DNA from: Streptomyces gilvus | Lineage (GTDB): Bacteria > Actinomycetota > Actinomycetes > Streptomycetales > Streptomycetaceae | Assembly: GCF_022513565.1 (NCBI RefSeq) | Contig: NZ_JAKWBE010000004.1 | Coordinates: 124,001-188,000, forward strand | Direction of reading: 5' to 3' | Length of the DNA stretch: 64,000 bases | Shown: positions 34,588 to 45,211 of the stretch, piece after piece | How the letters are laid out: each line of letters opens with the position of its first letter | Position numbering within the stretch: the stretch's first letter is position 1 | Made by a program: the position numbers and the translations under genes | The notes under the pieces: generated by a model | What the model saw: the letters and a program-made list of their open reading frames with translations, nothing else | Databases searched by the model: none | What the model was told of the DNA's origin: nothing

Positions 34588-36617
34588 CAGGCGGACTTCC
34601 GGATCTCCAGCAGGTCGGGGACCGGGGAGAGGTCCTCCAGGAGCTGGCCGGTGGCTCCGTCGAGACGGGCGCGGGTGGTCTGGTCGAGCTGCTCGACGGG
34701 GGTCCAGGAGGCGCCGTGACGGGCGGCGTCGAGCAGCGCCTGGAGCCGTGCGATGTCCGCGTCGACCGTCGGCAGCAGGTGCGGGGAGCGGGTGGTCAGC
34801 AGCGGCCTGAGCACGGTGAGCAGCTCGCGGGTGCCCGCCAGGTTGGCGTCGGCGGTGGCGAGGTTGGTGCCGCTGCCCTCGTCGGTGTCGCCGGTCAGCT
34901 CGAACTGCAGGGTGTTCTCCAGGATCTCGTGGGCGCGCAGCGGCAGGTCGCCCGGGTCGAACTCCTGGTGCGGGAACGCCTTGCGCAACCCGGCGGCGTC
35001 GACGGCCAGCTGCTCGGCGGGGCCGGTGAGCGACGTCGCCGACTCGCCGTGCCACAGGCCGTACTCGACGCGGAGGAAACCGGTGAAGTCCTTGTCGTGG
35101 ACGCCACCCGGCAGCCCGTCGGCCCGGCCGTCGATCTTCTGGTCGAAGTCCTGGAAGGTGCCGTAGGCGGCGCCGAGCGACGCGTAGGTGCGGTGCGCGG
35201 TGAGCCAGTCGGTCCGGGCCTTGCCGAGACGGCCGCCCTTGACGTCGGCCGCGAGCGCGCGGGTCTGGGCGACGAGCGTGGCGAGGCCCTGGCCGACGTA
35301 CGCCTTGTACTGGGCGAGCGGGCCGGCGAGGTCCTGCGCGGAGACGGGTACGACCGCCTTCGCCGATCCCGAGCCGGTGACGCGGACGGCCCGGGAGGTG
35401 ACCGCGGCGCCGCCGGTGGGCACGCACCGCCAGGCGTAGGTGCCGCCGCCCACCGTGGCGACCAGGGCGCGGGTCGTGCCCGGGGCCAGGCCCTCGATCT
35501 CGCCGTAGACCGCGTTGGTGGCCGGATCGACCAGGTACACCTCGGAGGTCTTGTCACCGGTGTTGTGCATCTGGAAGGTCTGCCGGCCGGGCTTGGGCGC
35601 CGAGAACCCCTTGCCGCACTCCTTCTCGGAGACGGCCACGGTCTGCGCCGCGGCGGGCTTGGGCCGGCCGAGGGCGACGGCGAGGCCCGCGATCACGGCC
35701 GGCACGGTGACGACGGCGACCGGCACCACCCAGCCGGGACGGTGCCGGGCGGGCCGCGGGGCGTCCTGTGCCAGGACGGTCCGCTCGCGGGCCGGCTTGG
35801 GTGCCGCCGCCCGCACACCGCGCACGAACAGCGTCATGACGACGGCGAGGTAACCGCCGTACCCGGCCACCTGGAGCCAGGTCATGGTCGGCGTCAGGTT
35901 GAACACGCCCTGCACGAGGGTGCTGTACCAGGAACCCGCGTCGACGCTGCCGCTCAGGTCGAAGGCGAACGCGGTCTTCCCCGGCAGGACGCCGCCCTCC
36001 TGCAGATCGCGCAGGCCGTAGCCGAGGACGCCGGCCGCGATGACGATCAGCACGGCGCCGGTCGCGGTGAAGAACTTCGTCAGGTTGATCCTCAGCACCC
36101 GCCGGTACAGGCCCCAGCACAGACCGGCGGCCAGTACGAGGCCGATCGCGGCGCCGGTCAGCGGGCCGGCGGACTCGCCCGCGGCCTGGGCGGTGGTCCA
36201 CAGGAACAGGGCGGTCTCCAAGCCCTCCCGGCCCACGGCGAGGAACGAGGTGACGACGAGGACCCCCGCGCCCATGCCGAGCGCCCCCGTCACCTTCTCC
36301 TTGATCGCGCCGGACAGGCCGCGGGCCGAGCGGCGCATCCAGAACACCATCGCGGTGACGAACGCGACCGCGATCACGCTGAGCGTGCCGCCGAAGGCTT
36401 CCTGAGCGGTGGCCGACAGGGACGCGGCGGTGAAGGTGAGGACCGCGCCGAAGCTCATCGCGAGCGCGATCGCCGCGAGCACGCCCGTCCACACCTGCGG
36501 CAGCCGGGAGCGGGCGTCGGCCCGCACCAGGGTGGCGACCAGGATGGAGACGATGAGTCCGGCTTCCAGCCCTTCCCGCAATCCGATCAGGAAGCTCGGA
36601 AACGCGTCATCCCACAT
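34587..36617 (-). CDS. efeUO: EfeU-EfeO fusion: FTR1-type iron permease with periplasmic iron-binding part
   Basis: 676 residues joining two proteins that are usually separate. Residues 1-280 are an FTR1-like seven-helix permease with REGLE motifs at 14-18 and near 129. After the last helix (about 300-320) comes an EfeO part: a cupredoxin-like domain (about 330-420) and a peptidase-M75-like domain from about 440, with HEILE near 555. With efeB it forms a ferrous iron uptake system. The IdeR/DmdR1-like box 41 bp upstream indicates iron repression. It is coupled to efeB by a 4-bp overlap. Confidence 0.9.
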   Translation of the reverse strand: MWDDAFPSFLIGLREGLEAGLIVSILVATLVRADARSRLPQVWTGVLAAIALAMSFGAVLTFTAASLSATAQEAFGGTLSVIAVAFVTAMVFWMRRSARGLSGAIKEKVTGALGMGAGVLVVTSFLAVGREGLETALFLWTTAQAAGESAGPLTGAAIGLVLAAGLCWGLYRRVLRINLTKFFTATGAVLIVIAAGVLGYGLRDLQEGGVLPGKTAFAFDLSGSVDAGSWYSTLVQGVFNLTPTMTWLQVAGYGGYLAVVMTLFVRGVRAAAPKPARERTVLAQDAPRPARHRPGWVVPVAVVTVPAVIAGLAVALGRPKPAAAQTVAVSEKECGKGFSAPKPGRQTFQMHNTGDKTSEVYLVDPATNAVYGEIEGLAPGTTRALVATVGGGTYAWRCVPTGGAAVTSRAVRVTGSGSAKAVVPVSAQDLAGPLAQYKAYVGQGLATLVAQTRALAADVKGGRLGKARTDWLTAHRTYASLGAAYGTFQDFDQKIDGRADGLPGGVHDKDFTGFLRVEYGLWHGESATSLTGPAEQLAVDAAGLRKAFPHQEFDPGDLPLRAHEILENTLQFELTGDTDEGSGTNLATADANLAGTRELLTVLRPLLTTRSPHLLPTVDADIARLQALLDAARHGASWTPVEQLDQTTRARLDGATGQLLEDLSPVPDLLEIRKSA

Positions 36618-36657
36618 GCGGCTCTCCCTGGCCCGCCTCCGCCACTGATCACGTTCA

Positions 36658-36676
36658 TTAGCGTAGGCATACCTAA
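36658..36676. promoter_or_regulatory. IdeR/DmdR1-type iron box upstream of efeUO
   Basis: TTAGCGTAGGCATACCTAA matches the consensus TTAGGTTAGGCTAACCTAA at 15 of 19 positions and is AT-rich against its surroundings. It is 41 bp before the efeUO start. Confidence 0.8.
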
Positions 36677-36781
36677 CTAGACGCGGACCATCATGACCAC
36701 AGGTCTGCAGTCAAAAGGTCATGGGAAAGTAATTCCGGGGCAAAACCCTGGACCGGTTTTTCCCGGGGGCTCGGCGACCAG

Positions 36782-37345
36782 GTGACCGATGATGTGAGCA
36801 TGAGGATTCCCGACCGACGGATCGAACTGTTCACCGGCACCGGCAGCGAGGACCGCTTCGGCGGCCCTGCGACGGGTGACGAGCGGGCCATGATCGTGAC
36901 CATGCTCGACGCCCAGCGCGCCACGCTGAGACTCAAGTGCTCAGGCCTGGGGCCGGAGTTGGCGCAGCGCTCGGTGTCACCGTCCTCGCTCTCCCTGCTC
37001 GGTCTGGTACGGCATCTCGCCGACGTGGAACGCCGTTGGTTCCGGGCCGTACTCGCCGGCCACGACGTCGAACTGCGGTTCTCGTCGGCGGTCGTCCCGG
37101 AGGGCGACTTCGACGGCGCGGACCCCGCCTCCGTCGCGGAGTCCTGGGCGGCCTGGCACGACGAAGTCGCCTTCGCGGAGGCGTTCGTCACCGCGGCACC
37201 GCACCTCGACGTCGAGGGTCACGACGCCTGGCGCGGCACGGTCTCCCTGCGCTGGGTGCTCCTGCACATGATCGAGGAGTACGCCCGGCACAACGGACAC
37301 GCCGACCTGATCCGCGAACGGATCGACGGAGCGGTCGGGGTGTGA
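36782..37345 (+). CDS. DinB-family (DUF664) protein
   Basis: 187 residues. The helical core with LLGLVRHLADVERRWFR near 73-89, a tryptophan-rich middle, and WVLLHMIEEYARHNGHADLI near 158-177 match the DinB/YfiT-like fold, in which three histidines can hold a metal. Candidates here are H79, H162 and H171, approximately. Related proteins include mycothiol-dependent enzymes, but no substrate can be named. Start is GTG 36782 or ATG 36800; neither has a strong ribosome site. Confidence 0.75.
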   Translation: MTDDVSMRIPDRRIELFTGTGSEDRFGGPATGDERAMIVTMLDAQRATLRLKCSGLGPELAQRSVSPSSLSLLGLVRHLADVERRWFRAVLAGHDVELRFSSAVVPEGDFDGADPASVAESWAAWHDEVAFAEAFVTAAPHLDVEGHDAWRGTVSLRWVLLHMIEEYARHNGHADLIRERIDGAVGV

Positions 37346-37378
37346 CCGTCCCCGAGGCGCCTCAGCGGGCCGGACCCA

Positions 37379-38956
37379 TCAGCCGTACACCTGGCTCACG
37401 TTCGGGCGGGGCGCCGGGCGGTGATGGGCGGCGGGGCCCTCGGCGAAGCCGCGCAGGAGGTTCTCCGTGGTCCGGGTGACGAAGGCGCGGGTGCGGGCGT
37501 CCATGCCGTGGTCGCGGCCGCCGTCGGCGGTGCCGGCCAGCAGCGCCTCGACCCAGCGCATGGTGCCGGTGGCGAAGACCCCCGCGCCGCCGCCGACGCT
37601 GTAGTACGCCGAGTCGCTGTGGCTGGGGCTGCCCTGGCACAACAGCGGTGAGTGGGCGGTTATCTCGAGGGGCTCGGGGACGGGATGTCCGGGGGTGACG
37701 CGGTCGTACTCGACGCCGACCAGATGGTCGAAGCCGTCGCCGGGGCGCACGCCGGTCCCCTCGTACAGCCAGTGGTCCGCGGCCCGGACCACGTACGGCG
37801 CGTCGGTCGGATAGCCCTCGTAGAGCACGCCCGTGAGCGAGGACTCGGGGTCGGGGGCGGGAGGCGCGCGGAAGTCGGTGGTGACGAGGGCGGGTCGGGA
37901 CCGGAGGTAAGGGTCGGCGTCGTAGGCCGACTTGTAGCAGACCACGGTACGTTCCGGCGCCGACCCGTCCGCCTCCAGGCGCACCCGGCGGAAGCAGGTG
38001 TTGGCGCCGAGGAAGGCGATGTTGGTGCCGGCGTCGCGCGCCTCGGTGACGTACAGGCGCTGCTGGGGCGTCCAGTACTCGTCGTGTCCGAGGCAGACGG
38101 CGGCTCTCGCGCCGTGCAGGACGCTGGGATCGCGGTGGACGTCCGCGCCGGTGGTGTAGGCGAGCGGGATGCCGAGCCGTTCGGCCAGCACCACCAGCGG
38201 CCGCTCGTACACCAGGAACTTCTCGGCGCCGACGGAGTCGTAGGGCCGGTCGAAACTGACGGCGAGGGAGCGCGTGAGGTAGGAGCCGTCGGCCCCGTTG
38301 TAGAGGCTGTAGCCGCCCCACCGGTTGTACGCCTGCCACGTGGCCGGCGCGTGCATGAGGACGGTACGTCCCCGGCCCTGGACCGAGCGCACGATCAGCG
38401 GGACGTAGTGCTGATGGCCGGTGTCGGCCTCCAGCCGCAGCAGATACGCCCCCTCCGGCCAGCCCTCGGTGGTGAAGGTCACCGTGGGCTGCCAGTCGGC
38501 GCGGACGGTGCGGGTGTCGGGCAGGAACCGCGGGGCCGGCTGGACGCGGCCCGGCACCCGCCCCGAGGACCAGACCCGCCGGGCCTGTGCGCCGCCGTAC
38601 CAGCCGACGCGGAAGGCGGAGACCTGGAACCCCGACGCGGTGGTCGACACATACAGTCCGCATTCCTCCCCGGGAGCCACGCTCACCCGGTCGGCATAGC
38701 CGGTCACGGCGTCCGGCGGTCCCTGGGAGCGAATCCGCCAGTCGGAGGTGCCGGGCAGGTCGCGCTCGGCGGGCGGGCCATGGTTCGCGGCACTGTCGGT
38801 ACGGCGGTGGGGACGACCGCTCCTCGACGCGGGAACGCATGCCGCGGCGGCCGCCGAGCCCGCCCCGACCCCGGCGCACACCTGCAGGAACCGCCTGCGT
38901 CCCAAGGAGGCCTCCGGACCGTCCGGGACGCGCGCTCCCCGCTCCTCAGGACCCAC
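37379..38956 (-). CDS. Tat lipoprotein with N,N-dimethylformamidase-beta-like domain
   Basis: 525 residues. The N-terminus has LGRRRFLQVCAGVGAGSAAA followed by an AAAAC lipobox, so it is a Tat-exported lipoprotein. The body contains GHDEYWTPQQR near 285, a hallmark of the dimethylformamidase beta-subunit C-terminal domain, a glutamine-amidotransferase-like fold. Family members are widespread and mostly uncharacterised. Amidase activity is not assured. It converges with the DinB gene (33 bp). The 86 bp upstream to hypE show nothing distinctive. Confidence 0.82.
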   Translation of the reverse strand: MGPEERGARVPDGPEASLGRRRFLQVCAGVGAGSAAAAACVPASRSGRPHRRTDSAANHGPPAERDLPGTSDWRIRSQGPPDAVTGYADRVSVAPGEECGLYVSTTASGFQVSAFRVGWYGGAQARRVWSSGRVPGRVQPAPRFLPDTRTVRADWQPTVTFTTEGWPEGAYLLRLEADTGHQHYVPLIVRSVQGRGRTVLMHAPATWQAYNRWGGYSLYNGADGSYLTRSLAVSFDRPYDSVGAEKFLVYERPLVVLAERLGIPLAYTTGADVHRDPSVLHGARAAVCLGHDEYWTPQQRLYVTEARDAGTNIAFLGANTCFRRVRLEADGSAPERTVVCYKSAYDADPYLRSRPALVTTDFRAPPAPDPESSLTGVLYEGYPTDAPYVVRAADHWLYEGTGVRPGDGFDHLVGVEYDRVTPGHPVPEPLEITAHSPLLCQGSPSHSDSAYYSVGGGAGVFATGTMRWVEALLAGTADGGRDHGMDARTRAFVTRTTENLLRGFAEGPAAHHRPAPRPNVSQVYG

Positions 38957-39042
38957 ACCGCCTCCCGCACCTCGTCGGGCCTCAGCGTCCTTCCGTGGCC
39001 CAGAGTTCCACAGGGGAGGGAATCGACACAGCCCCCGCGGCG

Positions 39043-40077
39043 TCAGCAGATCCGGGGAAGCTGCTCACCCAGCGGCATGTCCACGATGCGACGGGCGCCC
39101 ACCAGGGTGCGCAGGGTCACCCGGCCGCCCTGGCCCTCGTCCAGGACCTCCCCGATCCGCACCGCCTGCGCGCCTTCCGGCAGTGAGCGCAGACAGGTCA
39201 GGGCCTCCTCGGCGGCGGATGCGTCGACGAAGGCCACCATGCAGCCCTCGTTGGCGACGACCAGGGGATCGAGGCCCAGCAGATCGCAGGCCGAGGCCAC
39301 CGCCTCCGGCACCGGGACGGCGCTCTCCTCGATCTCGACGGCTACGGACGAGTCCCGGGCGATCTCGTTGAGGGCCGCGGCCAGGCCGCCCCGGGTGGGG
39401 TCGCGCAGGACGTGGACGGCGGCGCCGAGCGGGGCCAGGGTCTCGACGAGGCGGTGCAGTGGACGGGTGTCGGAGGCGATGTCCCCCTCGAAGCCCAGCC
39501 CCTCCCGGGTGCTCAGCACGGTCGTGCCGTGCAGCCCGATCGGCCCGGACAGCAGGACCGCGTCGCCGGAGCGGGCCGACGCGGCGGACGGGGACAGGGC
39601 CGGGTGGCGCTGTCCGACGCCGGTGGTGTTGACGAACAGGCGGTCGGCGGCGCCCCGCCCCACCACCTTGGTGTCGCCCGTCACGACCGGCACCCCGGCC
39701 TCCTGCGCCGCCTTGCCCAACGAGTCCATCACGGCCCGCAGTTCGGCCAGTTCCAGGCCCTCCTCGATGATCAGTGACACGGACAGCGCGAGCGGCCGGG
39801 CGCCCCGCATGGCCAGGTCGTTGACCGTCCCGTGGACGGCGAGGGACCCGATGTCGCCGCCCGGGAAGAACAGCGGGCTGACGACGAAGCTGTCCGTGCT
39901 CATGACCAGCTCCGGGCGGCCCGGCAGCAGGGCCGCGTCCTCCAGCGGTCCCGGCGCGACGCCCAGCGCGGGCAGCACCAGCCGGTCCAGCAGCTCACCG
40001 GTGAGGCGGCCGCCGGCGCCGTGGCCGAGCAGCACGACCTCGTCCTCGTGGTTCGGCGTGGGGCATTGGACGGTCAT
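39043..40077 (-). CDS. hypE: HypE, hydrogenase maturation factor
   Basis: 344 residues. The N-terminal [13 protein letters not shown] and [18 protein letters not shown] segments are those of HypE (PurM-like ATPase fold). The sequence ends in PRIC: the C-terminal cysteine is the residue that HypF carbamoylates and HypE then dehydrates to thiocyanate, giving the CN ligands of the [NiFe] site. The ATG at 40077 overlaps the hypD stop (ATGA). It is the last gene of the hydrogenase operon. Confidence 0.96.
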   Translation of the reverse strand: MTVQCPTPNHEDEVVLLGHGAGGRLTGELLDRLVLPALGVAPGPLEDAALLPGRPELVMSTDSFVVSPLFFPGGDIGSLAVHGTVNDLAMRGARPLALSVSLIIEEGLELAELRAVMDSLGKAAQEAGVPVVTGDTKVVGRGAADRLFVNTTGVGQRHPALSPSAASARSGDAVLLSGPIGLHGTTVLSTREGLGFEGDIASDTRPLHRLVETLAPLGAAVHVLRDPTRGGLAAALNEIARDSSVAVEIEESAVPVPEAVASACDLLGLDPLVVANEGCMVAFVDASAAEEALTCLRSLPEGAQAVRIGEVLDEGQGGRVTLRTLVGARRIVDMPLGEQLPRIC

Positions 40078-41195
40078 GGCGTGCTCCTCACGGCGACGAC
40101 GTCGGATGCGGCGGTGCGTCCGGCCGCGTGGAAGGCGGCACACGTGCCCTCGGACGACACCATGGGCGCGCCGAGGGGATGACGGGGCGTGCAGCGGGTG
40201 CCGTAGGCCGCGCAGTCGGTCGGCAGCCGGGCACCGGTGAGGATCGCGCCGGCGATGCAGTCGGCGTCCTCCACCGGACACAGCCCGCTCACCGCGAAGC
40301 GGCGGGCGGCGTCGAACGCGGCGTAGGCGTCGGCGAGTTCGAGGCCGCTGTCGGGCAGCGCCCCGATGCCGCGCCAGGCCCGGTCGGTGACCTGGAAGAC
40401 CTCACGGACCGCGTCCTGCGCCGCGGTGTTGCCCGAGCGGCGCACCGCCCGCACGTACTGGTTCTCGACCTCGAAGCGGCCGGACTCCAACTGCCGTACC
40501 GCCATGAGGATGCCCTCCAGCAGGTCCAGCGGTTCGAAGCCGGTGACCACGATCGGCACCCGGTAGCGGGCGGCGATCGGCTCGTACTCCCGCCAGCCCA
40601 TCACCGCGCACACATGCCCGGCCGCCAGGAACGCCTGCACCTCGCACTCCGGGTCGTCCAGCAGCGCGGTCATCGCGGGCGGCACCAGGACATGGCTGAC
40701 GAGGAGGGAGAAGTTCCTCAGCCCGAGGCGGGCCGCGTGCAGGACGGCCATGGCGTTGGCGGGGGCCGTCGTCTCGAACCCGACGGCCAGGAACACCACT
40801 TCACGGTCGGGGTGGGCGGCGGCGAGGCGGACGGCGTCCATCGGGGCGTACACCACGCGGACGTCGGCGCCGCGCGCCCGCAGCGACAGGAGGTCGGTGT
40901 TCGTGCCGGGCACCCGCAGCATGTCGCCGAAGCTGGTGAAGATCACGCCGGGCCGGGCGGCGATGGCCATCGCCCGGTCCAGGGTCTCCAGCGGGGTCAC
41001 GCAGACCGGGCAGCCGGGACCGTGGATCATCCGCATGCCTGCAGGCAGCAGTTCGTCGATGCCCTGGCGGACCAGGGTGTGGGTCTGGCCGCCGCACACC
41101 TCCATGATCCGCCAGGGGCGGGTGGCGGCCTGGTCCAGCTCGTCGAGCAGACGCCTGGCGAGGATGGGGTCGCGGTATTCGTCGAGGTACTTCAT
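40074..41195 (-). CDS. hypD: HypD, Fe-S scaffold for the Fe(CN)2CO centre
   Basis: 373 residues. [15 protein letters not shown] near 34-48, [10 protein letters not shown] near 64-73 and [12 protein letters not shown] near 141 are the conserved HypD cysteine and glycine motifs. C-terminal cysteines in [14 protein letters not shown] and GTRCTP hold the [4Fe-4S] cluster. HypD with HypC assembles the Fe(CN)2CO group for HyhL. The start overlaps the stop of the CBS-BON gene by 4 bp, so all three are coupled. Confidence 0.96.
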   Translation of the reverse strand: MKYLDEYRDPILARRLLDELDQAATRPWRIMEVCGGQTHTLVRQGIDELLPAGMRMIHGPGCPVCVTPLETLDRAMAIAARPGVIFTSFGDMLRVPGTNTDLLSLRARGADVRVVYAPMDAVRLAAAHPDREVVFLAVGFETTAPANAMAVLHAARLGLRNFSLLVSHVLVPPAMTALLDDPECEVQAFLAAGHVCAVMGWREYEPIAARYRVPIVVTGFEPLDLLEGILMAVRQLESGRFEVENQYVRAVRRSGNTAAQDAVREVFQVTDRAWRGIGALPDSGLELADAYAAFDAARRFAVSGLCPVEDADCIAGAILTGARLPTDCAAYGTRCTPRHPLGAPMVSSEGTCAAFHAAGRTAASDVVAVRSTP

Positions 41196-41815
41196 CGGTG
41201 GGTCAGGTCCAGCCGGATGTCGACGACGCCCTCGACCGCGCGGACCGCGCGCGCCACCACGGGCACCAGCGTCCGGTCGGGCAGGGCGCCGCCCAGCGTG
41301 ACCACGCCTTCGGCGACGGAGACGGTCAGGGCGCCGGTGGTGACGGGGAGCTGGGACAGGATGACGTGCCGGATCTCCTCGGCGATCTCCTCGTCGTCCC
41401 GCAGGAAGACCTTGAGCAGGTCGCTGCGGCTGACCACGCCCTGCAGGATGCCCACGGAGTCGACCACGGGCAGCCGCTTGACGTGCCGGCGTGCCATGAT
41501 CCGGGCGGCCTCGGCGAGCGAGGCGTCCGCATGCACGGTCACCACGGGCGTGCTCATCAACTCGCCCGCGGTCACGGCGCCGGCCTTGGTCCGCTCGGCC
41601 GGGTCGCCCTCCTCGGTGTCCCGGAACTCCTCCTTGGCCAGCAGGTCGGCCTCCGAGACCACGCCGACGACCCGGCCCTCGCCCTCGAGGACGGGCAGGG
41701 CGCTGACCTTCCACTGGTCGATCAGCTCGACGACCTCCTTGAAGGGCGCGTCACGGCCGACGGCGATGACGGTCTGGGTCATCACATCGCTCACGGTGAA
41801 CGGGGATTCAGGCAT
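41192..41815 (-). CDS. CBS-BON protein inside the hydrogenase operon
   Basis: 207 residues. CBS 1 at about 5-60 ([20 protein letters not shown]), CBS 2 at 80-135 ([20 protein letters not shown]) and a BON domain at about 140-205. It is close in sequence to the protein at 10167-10895. The start overlaps the HyhL stop by 8 bp and the stop overlaps the hypD start by 4 bp, so it is made with the enzyme and its maturation factors. Likely a nucleotide-sensing regulator or partner of the hydrogenase. No standard hydrogenase role is known for this family. Confidence 0.88.
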   Translation of the reverse strand: MPESPFTVSDVMTQTVIAVGRDAPFKEVVELIDQWKVSALPVLEGEGRVVGVVSEADLLAKEEFRDTEEGDPAERTKAGAVTAGELMSTPVVTVHADASLAEAARIMARRHVKRLPVVDSVGILQGVVSRSDLLKVFLRDDEEIAEEIRHVILSQLPVTTGALTVSVAEGVVTLGGALPDRTLVPVVARAVRAVEGVVDIRLDLTHR

Positions 41816-43181
41816 CGCAGCCTCCCGAGGTCTCGTCCGGGATCGCTCCCGAGGTGCGGACGATCTTGAGGTCGAGGAAGTGGGTGGAGCACGAGATGCA
41901 CGGGTCGTGGTTGCGGATCGCCCGCTCGCACAGGGCCGTCAACGCGTCGTCGTCCGGATCGTGTTCACCGATCGCCCGCTGGGCCAGGCGGAGCAGGTCG
42001 TCCTCGATCGCGCCCTGGTTCTGCGCGGTGGGCGGCACCATCAGCGCGCTCGTGACCGTGCCGTCGGCGGTGAGTTCGTAGCGGTGGTAGAGCATGCCCC
42101 GCGGAGCTTCGGTGGCGCCGTGACCGACCCCCGCGACCGGCGGAACGTCGACGTACGGCCGGGCGGGCGGCTCGTACCCGTCGATGATCCGCAGCGCCTC
42201 CTCGACGGCGTACAGCGTCTCCACCGACCGCACCAGGATGGACCGGTACGGGTTGCGGCACACGGCGCCCTCGCGCGGATCGCCGAGCCCCGCCTCGATC
42301 GCCGCCTCGATCGCTGCCGGCGACAGCTTCCGGCCGCCGATCGCGAACCGGGCCAGCGATCCGGTCAGATGCAGCCGGCCGTCGAGCCGCGAGTGCAGTG
42401 CGGTCGAGTGCGGCACATGCATCTCCCGCACCCGGTCGGTGAACCCGGCCACCGGGAAGGACTCGGTGGTGCCGTCGGCGATCAGCACGGTCGGGGTGCC
42501 GCTCTCGATGGCGTACGTGTCGGGGGCGGCCAGCGCGAGCAGGTCGGCGGAGGTGTGGGCGAAGGGGAACTCGAAGCCGGCGACCCAGCGCACGGTGTCC
42601 CAGGCGTCGTCCAGGGCCCGCTTCAACTCCTCGCGCAGCGGCCGCAGTTCCTCGCGAGAGGGTGCCCGGTGGAAGCCGCCGAGGCGGACGTTGACGGGGT
42701 GCACCGCCCGCCCGCCGAGCAGCTCCATCAGCGAGTTGCCCGCCTTCTTCAGCCGCAGCCCCCGCTCGACCTCGGCCCGGTGGGTGCGGGCCAGGTCGAT
42801 CGCGCTCGGGCGGCCCAGGAAGTCCGGGGCGTGCAGCAGGTAGATGTGCAGGGCCTGGCTCTCGATCCACTCCCCGCAGTACAGCAGCCGCCGCAGATCG
42901 CGGATCACCGGATCGACCGTCACCCCGCACGCGTCCTCGATCGCCGCGCAGGCGCTCATCTGGTACGCCACCGGGCAGATCCCGCACACCCGGGCCGTGA
43001 TGTCGGGCGGCTCGGTGTAGGAGCGCCCGCGCAGGAACGCCTCGAAGAACCGCGGCGGTTCGTAGATCTCCAGCCGGGCCGCGGTGACCGTGCCGTCGTG
43101 GACGTGCAGGCTCAGCGCGCCCTCGCCCTCGACCCGGGAGAGCGAGCCGACGTGCAGCACACGGGATCCGCAGTGGGTCAC
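41808..43181 (-). CDS. hyhL: [NiFe]-hydrogenase large subunit, group 3b-like
   Basis: 457 residues. The N-terminal L1 motif [10 protein letters not shown] gives C66 and C69, and the C-terminal L2 motif DPCISCSTH gives C428 and C431, the four cysteines binding Ni-Fe. A 23-residue tail ([11 protein letters not shown]...) follows H434. It should be removed by the HycI-type protease encoded at 49016-49522 after nickel insertion. Companion subunits indicate the bidirectional, cytosolic NAD(P)-linked group 3b. The GTG at 43181 overlaps the small subunit stop (GTGA) behind a GGAG site. The enzyme could oxidise NAD(P)H and release H2 under anoxia, or take up H2. Confidence 0.95.
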   Translation of the reverse strand: MTHCGSRVLHVGSLSRVEGEGALSLHVHDGTVTAARLEIYEPPRFFEAFLRGRSYTEPPDITARVCGICPVAYQMSACAAIEDACGVTVDPVIRDLRRLLYCGEWIESQALHIYLLHAPDFLGRPSAIDLARTHRAEVERGLRLKKAGNSLMELLGGRAVHPVNVRLGGFHRAPSREELRPLREELKRALDDAWDTVRWVAGFEFPFAHTSADLLALAAPDTYAIESGTPTVLIADGTTESFPVAGFTDRVREMHVPHSTALHSRLDGRLHLTGSLARFAIGGRKLSPAAIEAAIEAGLGDPREGAVCRNPYRSILVRSVETLYAVEEALRIIDGYEPPARPYVDVPPVAGVGHGATEAPRGMLYHRYELTADGTVTSALMVPPTAQNQGAIEDDLLRLAQRAIGEHDPDDDALTALCERAIRNHDPCISCSTHFLDLKIVRTSGAIPDETSGGCDA

Positions 43182-43933
43182 GACGTCAGCTCCTTGTCGA
43201 AGGCGGCCGCGTTGTAGGTGTGCAGGAAGCGGACGACGGCGTCGTCGTCCATCCCGTCGCGGCGCAGCACCGGAATGAGGGCGGGCAGGTTGACCGACCC
43301 GGACGGGCCGAAGCAGCCGAAGCAGCCGCGCCGGTACGCCGGACACAGCGCCCCGCACCCGGCGTGCGTGACCGGGCCCAGGCAGGGCTTGCCCTCGGCG
43401 ACCGTGACGCAGACCGTGCCGCGCCGCTTGCACTCGAAGCACACGCTGTGGTTCGGCACGTCCGGCTTCCGCCCGGCGAGGAAGGCGGTGATCACCTCGA
43501 TGAGCTGCCGCTTGTCCACGGGACAGCCGCGCAGCTCGAAGTCGACGTCCACATGGGCCGAGACAGGGGTGGAGGTGGCGAGCGTGGAGATGTACTCGGG
43601 GTGGGCGTAGACCACGCGCCGGAACTCGTCCACGTCCGCGAAGTTCCGCAGGGCCTGGATGCCGCCGGCCGTCGCGCACGCCCCGATCGTCACCAGGTGA
43701 CGGGAATTGGCGCGGATCGCGCGGATGCGTTCGGCGTCCTGGGCCGTCGTGATCGAGCCCTCGACGAGGGACAGGTCGTAGGGTCCGGGCAGGACGGTGC
43801 TGGTGGCCTCGAGGAAGTGGGCGATCTCCACCGTGCCCGCCAGCGCGAGGAGTTCGTCCTCGCAGTCGAGCAGGGTGAGCTGGCAGCCGTCGCAGGAGGC
43901 CAGTTTGAACACGGCGAGCTTGGGCGCGCTCAT
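43178..43933 (-). CDS. hyhS: [NiFe]-hydrogenase small subunit
   Basis: 251 residues. Proximal cluster ligands C14 and C17 ([10 protein letters not shown]), C86 ([11 protein letters not shown]) and C137 (LRGCPVD). Further cysteines in [11 protein letters not shown] and [19 protein letters not shown] hold the medial and distal [4Fe-4S] clusters. No Tat signal is present, as expected for a cytosolic group 3 enzyme. The stop overlaps the large subunit start. The gene lies 1 bp after the gamma subunit. Confidence 0.95.
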   Translation of the reverse strand: MSAPKLAVFKLASCDGCQLTLLDCEDELLALAGTVEIAHFLEATSTVLPGPYDLSLVEGSITTAQDAERIRAIRANSRHLVTIGACATAGGIQALRNFADVDEFRRVVYAHPEYISTLATSTPVSAHVDVDFELRGCPVDKRQLIEVITAFLAGRKPDVPNHSVCFECKRRGTVCVTVAEGKPCLGPVTHAGCGALCPAYRRGCFGCFGPSGSVNLPALIPVLRRDGMDDDAVVRFLHTYNAAAFDKELTS

Positions 43934-43934
43934 C

Positions 43935-44741
43935 TCACAACTCCCTTACCGACAGCAGCGGTTGGGCCTGCTCCCAGCCGACGACCGGTCCATCCCGGCA
44001 GACCAGCAGCGGGCCGAGCTGGCAGTGCCCGCAGTGCCCGGTCGCGCAGCGCATGTTCCGTTCCAGCGAGACCCGGATGCGCTCCGGTGGCACCCCGCGC
44101 TGTGCGAGATCCCGGGCGGTGGCGCGGATCATCGGCTCGGGACCGCACACGAACGCCCAGGTGCGGTCCGGGTCGAAGGGCGCCCGGCCGAGCAGCTGGG
44201 TGACGACCCCGACGTCCCCGTGCCAGCCGGTGTCGGGCCAGTCCACGGTCACCCCCGTGTACGCCGTGGCCCACTGCTCCAGTTCCTCGCGGGAGATGAG
44301 GTCGGCCGGGGTCCGCGCGCCGACGAGCACGCTGACCCGTCCGTACGCCTCGGGTTCGGCGAGCGCGCCCAGGATCAGCGGGCGCAGCGGCGCCAGGCCG
44401 ATGCCGCCGGCCACCACCAACACGTCCTGTCCACGGGCCGGTTCGAGCTCCCAGCTCGTTCCGTACGGGCCCCGCAGGCCGACCACGTCACCCACGCGCG
44501 TCGCGCACAGCCCGTCGGAGACCGCGCCCACACTGCGGATCGTGTGCGCCAGCCCGCCCGTACCCTGCACGGAACTCACCGACAGCGGAATCTCCCCGCG
44601 TCCGAAGCAGTGCACCATCGCGAACTGCCCCGGCGCGAACTCCGCCAGCGCCTCGCCGACCGGCTCCAGCCGCAGCGTGACCGTCTCCGCGGTGTCCCTG
44701 CGCCGGTCGACCACGAGATGGGGGACGGGTACGGCGGTCAT
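43935..44741 (-). CDS. hyhG: Hydrogenase gamma subunit, FAD/NAD(P)-binding reductase
   Basis: 268 residues of the ferredoxin-NADP reductase fold. [20 protein letters not shown] near 35-54 binds [18 protein letters not shown] near 110-124 binds NAD(P)H, and [13 protein letters not shown] near 236 has cysteines for an Fe-S cluster. It links the hydrogenase to the NAD(P)H pool. The ATG at 44741 overlaps the stop of the CNB-like gene upstream by 4 bp (ATGA). Electrons would pass between NAD(P)H, this subunit, HyhB and HyhS. Confidence 0.93.
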   Translation of the reverse strand: MTAVPVPHLVVDRRRDTAETVTLRLEPVGEALAEFAPGQFAMVHCFGRGEIPLSVSSVQGTGGLAHTIRSVGAVSDGLCATRVGDVVGLRGPYGTSWELEPARGQDVLVVAGGIGLAPLRPLILGALAEPEAYGRVSVLVGARTPADLISREELEQWATAYTGVTVDWPDTGWHGDVGVVTQLLGRAPFDPDRTWAFVCGPEPMIRATARDLAQRGVPPERIRVSLERNMRCATGHCGHCQLGPLLVCRDGPVVGWEQAQPLLSVREL

Positions 44742-45211
44742 CCGGCACCGCCGCTCAGGAAGGCGGCCGGGGAGCCGTAGAGGTCGACGAGCCGGGCCCG
44801 CGCCGCGTTCAGCCGGTGGGAGAGCACCCGCCCCACCCAGCGGCCGACCGCCCGCCCGAACTCGGCGTCGTCGTCGCACATCAGACGCACGGCGACCGCG
44901 TCGAACTCGTACGCCCGCACCCGTGTCGTCGTGACCGCGCCCAGCTGCCAGACGTACGGCTCGAACAGCCAGGACCAGCCCACGAGATCACCCGTGCCGA
45001 GGGTCTCGATCACCGGTGTGCGACGGCCGGGGACATGCATGTCGAGGGCGACCGTGCCGTCGCGGACGATCCAGAACCGGTCGGCGTGCCCGCCTTCCTC
45101 GAAGAGCCGGGTGTCCGGTTTCAGGTCGACCTCGCGCGCGATGCGCAGCAGCCGTTCCCGGTGCTCGACGGGCATCGCGTGTTCCAGGCGCAGGGTGATC
45201 GAGGGGGTCAT
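44738..45211 (-). CDS. CNB-like protein inside the hydrogenase operon
   Basis: 157 residues, one CNB beta-roll (DTRLFEEGGHADRFWIVRDG) with a C-terminal helix and no HTH. The phosphate-binding cassette reads VGWSWLFEPYVWQLGAVTTT, without the Glu and Arg that hold cyclic nucleotides in Crp. It is a close paralogue of the protein at 10892-11356. Both ends overlap hydrogenase genes: start with the hyhB stop and stop with the hyhG start, so it is made in step with the enzyme. A regulatory or assembly role is likely. Confidence 0.85.
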   Translation of the reverse strand: MTPSITLRLEHAMPVEHRERLLRIAREVDLKPDTRLFEEGGHADRFWIVRDGTVALDMHVPGRRTPVIETLGTGDLVGWSWLFEPYVWQLGAVTTTRVRAYEFDAVAVRLMCDDDAEFGRAVGRWVGRVLSHRLNAARARLVDLYGSPAAFLSGGAG

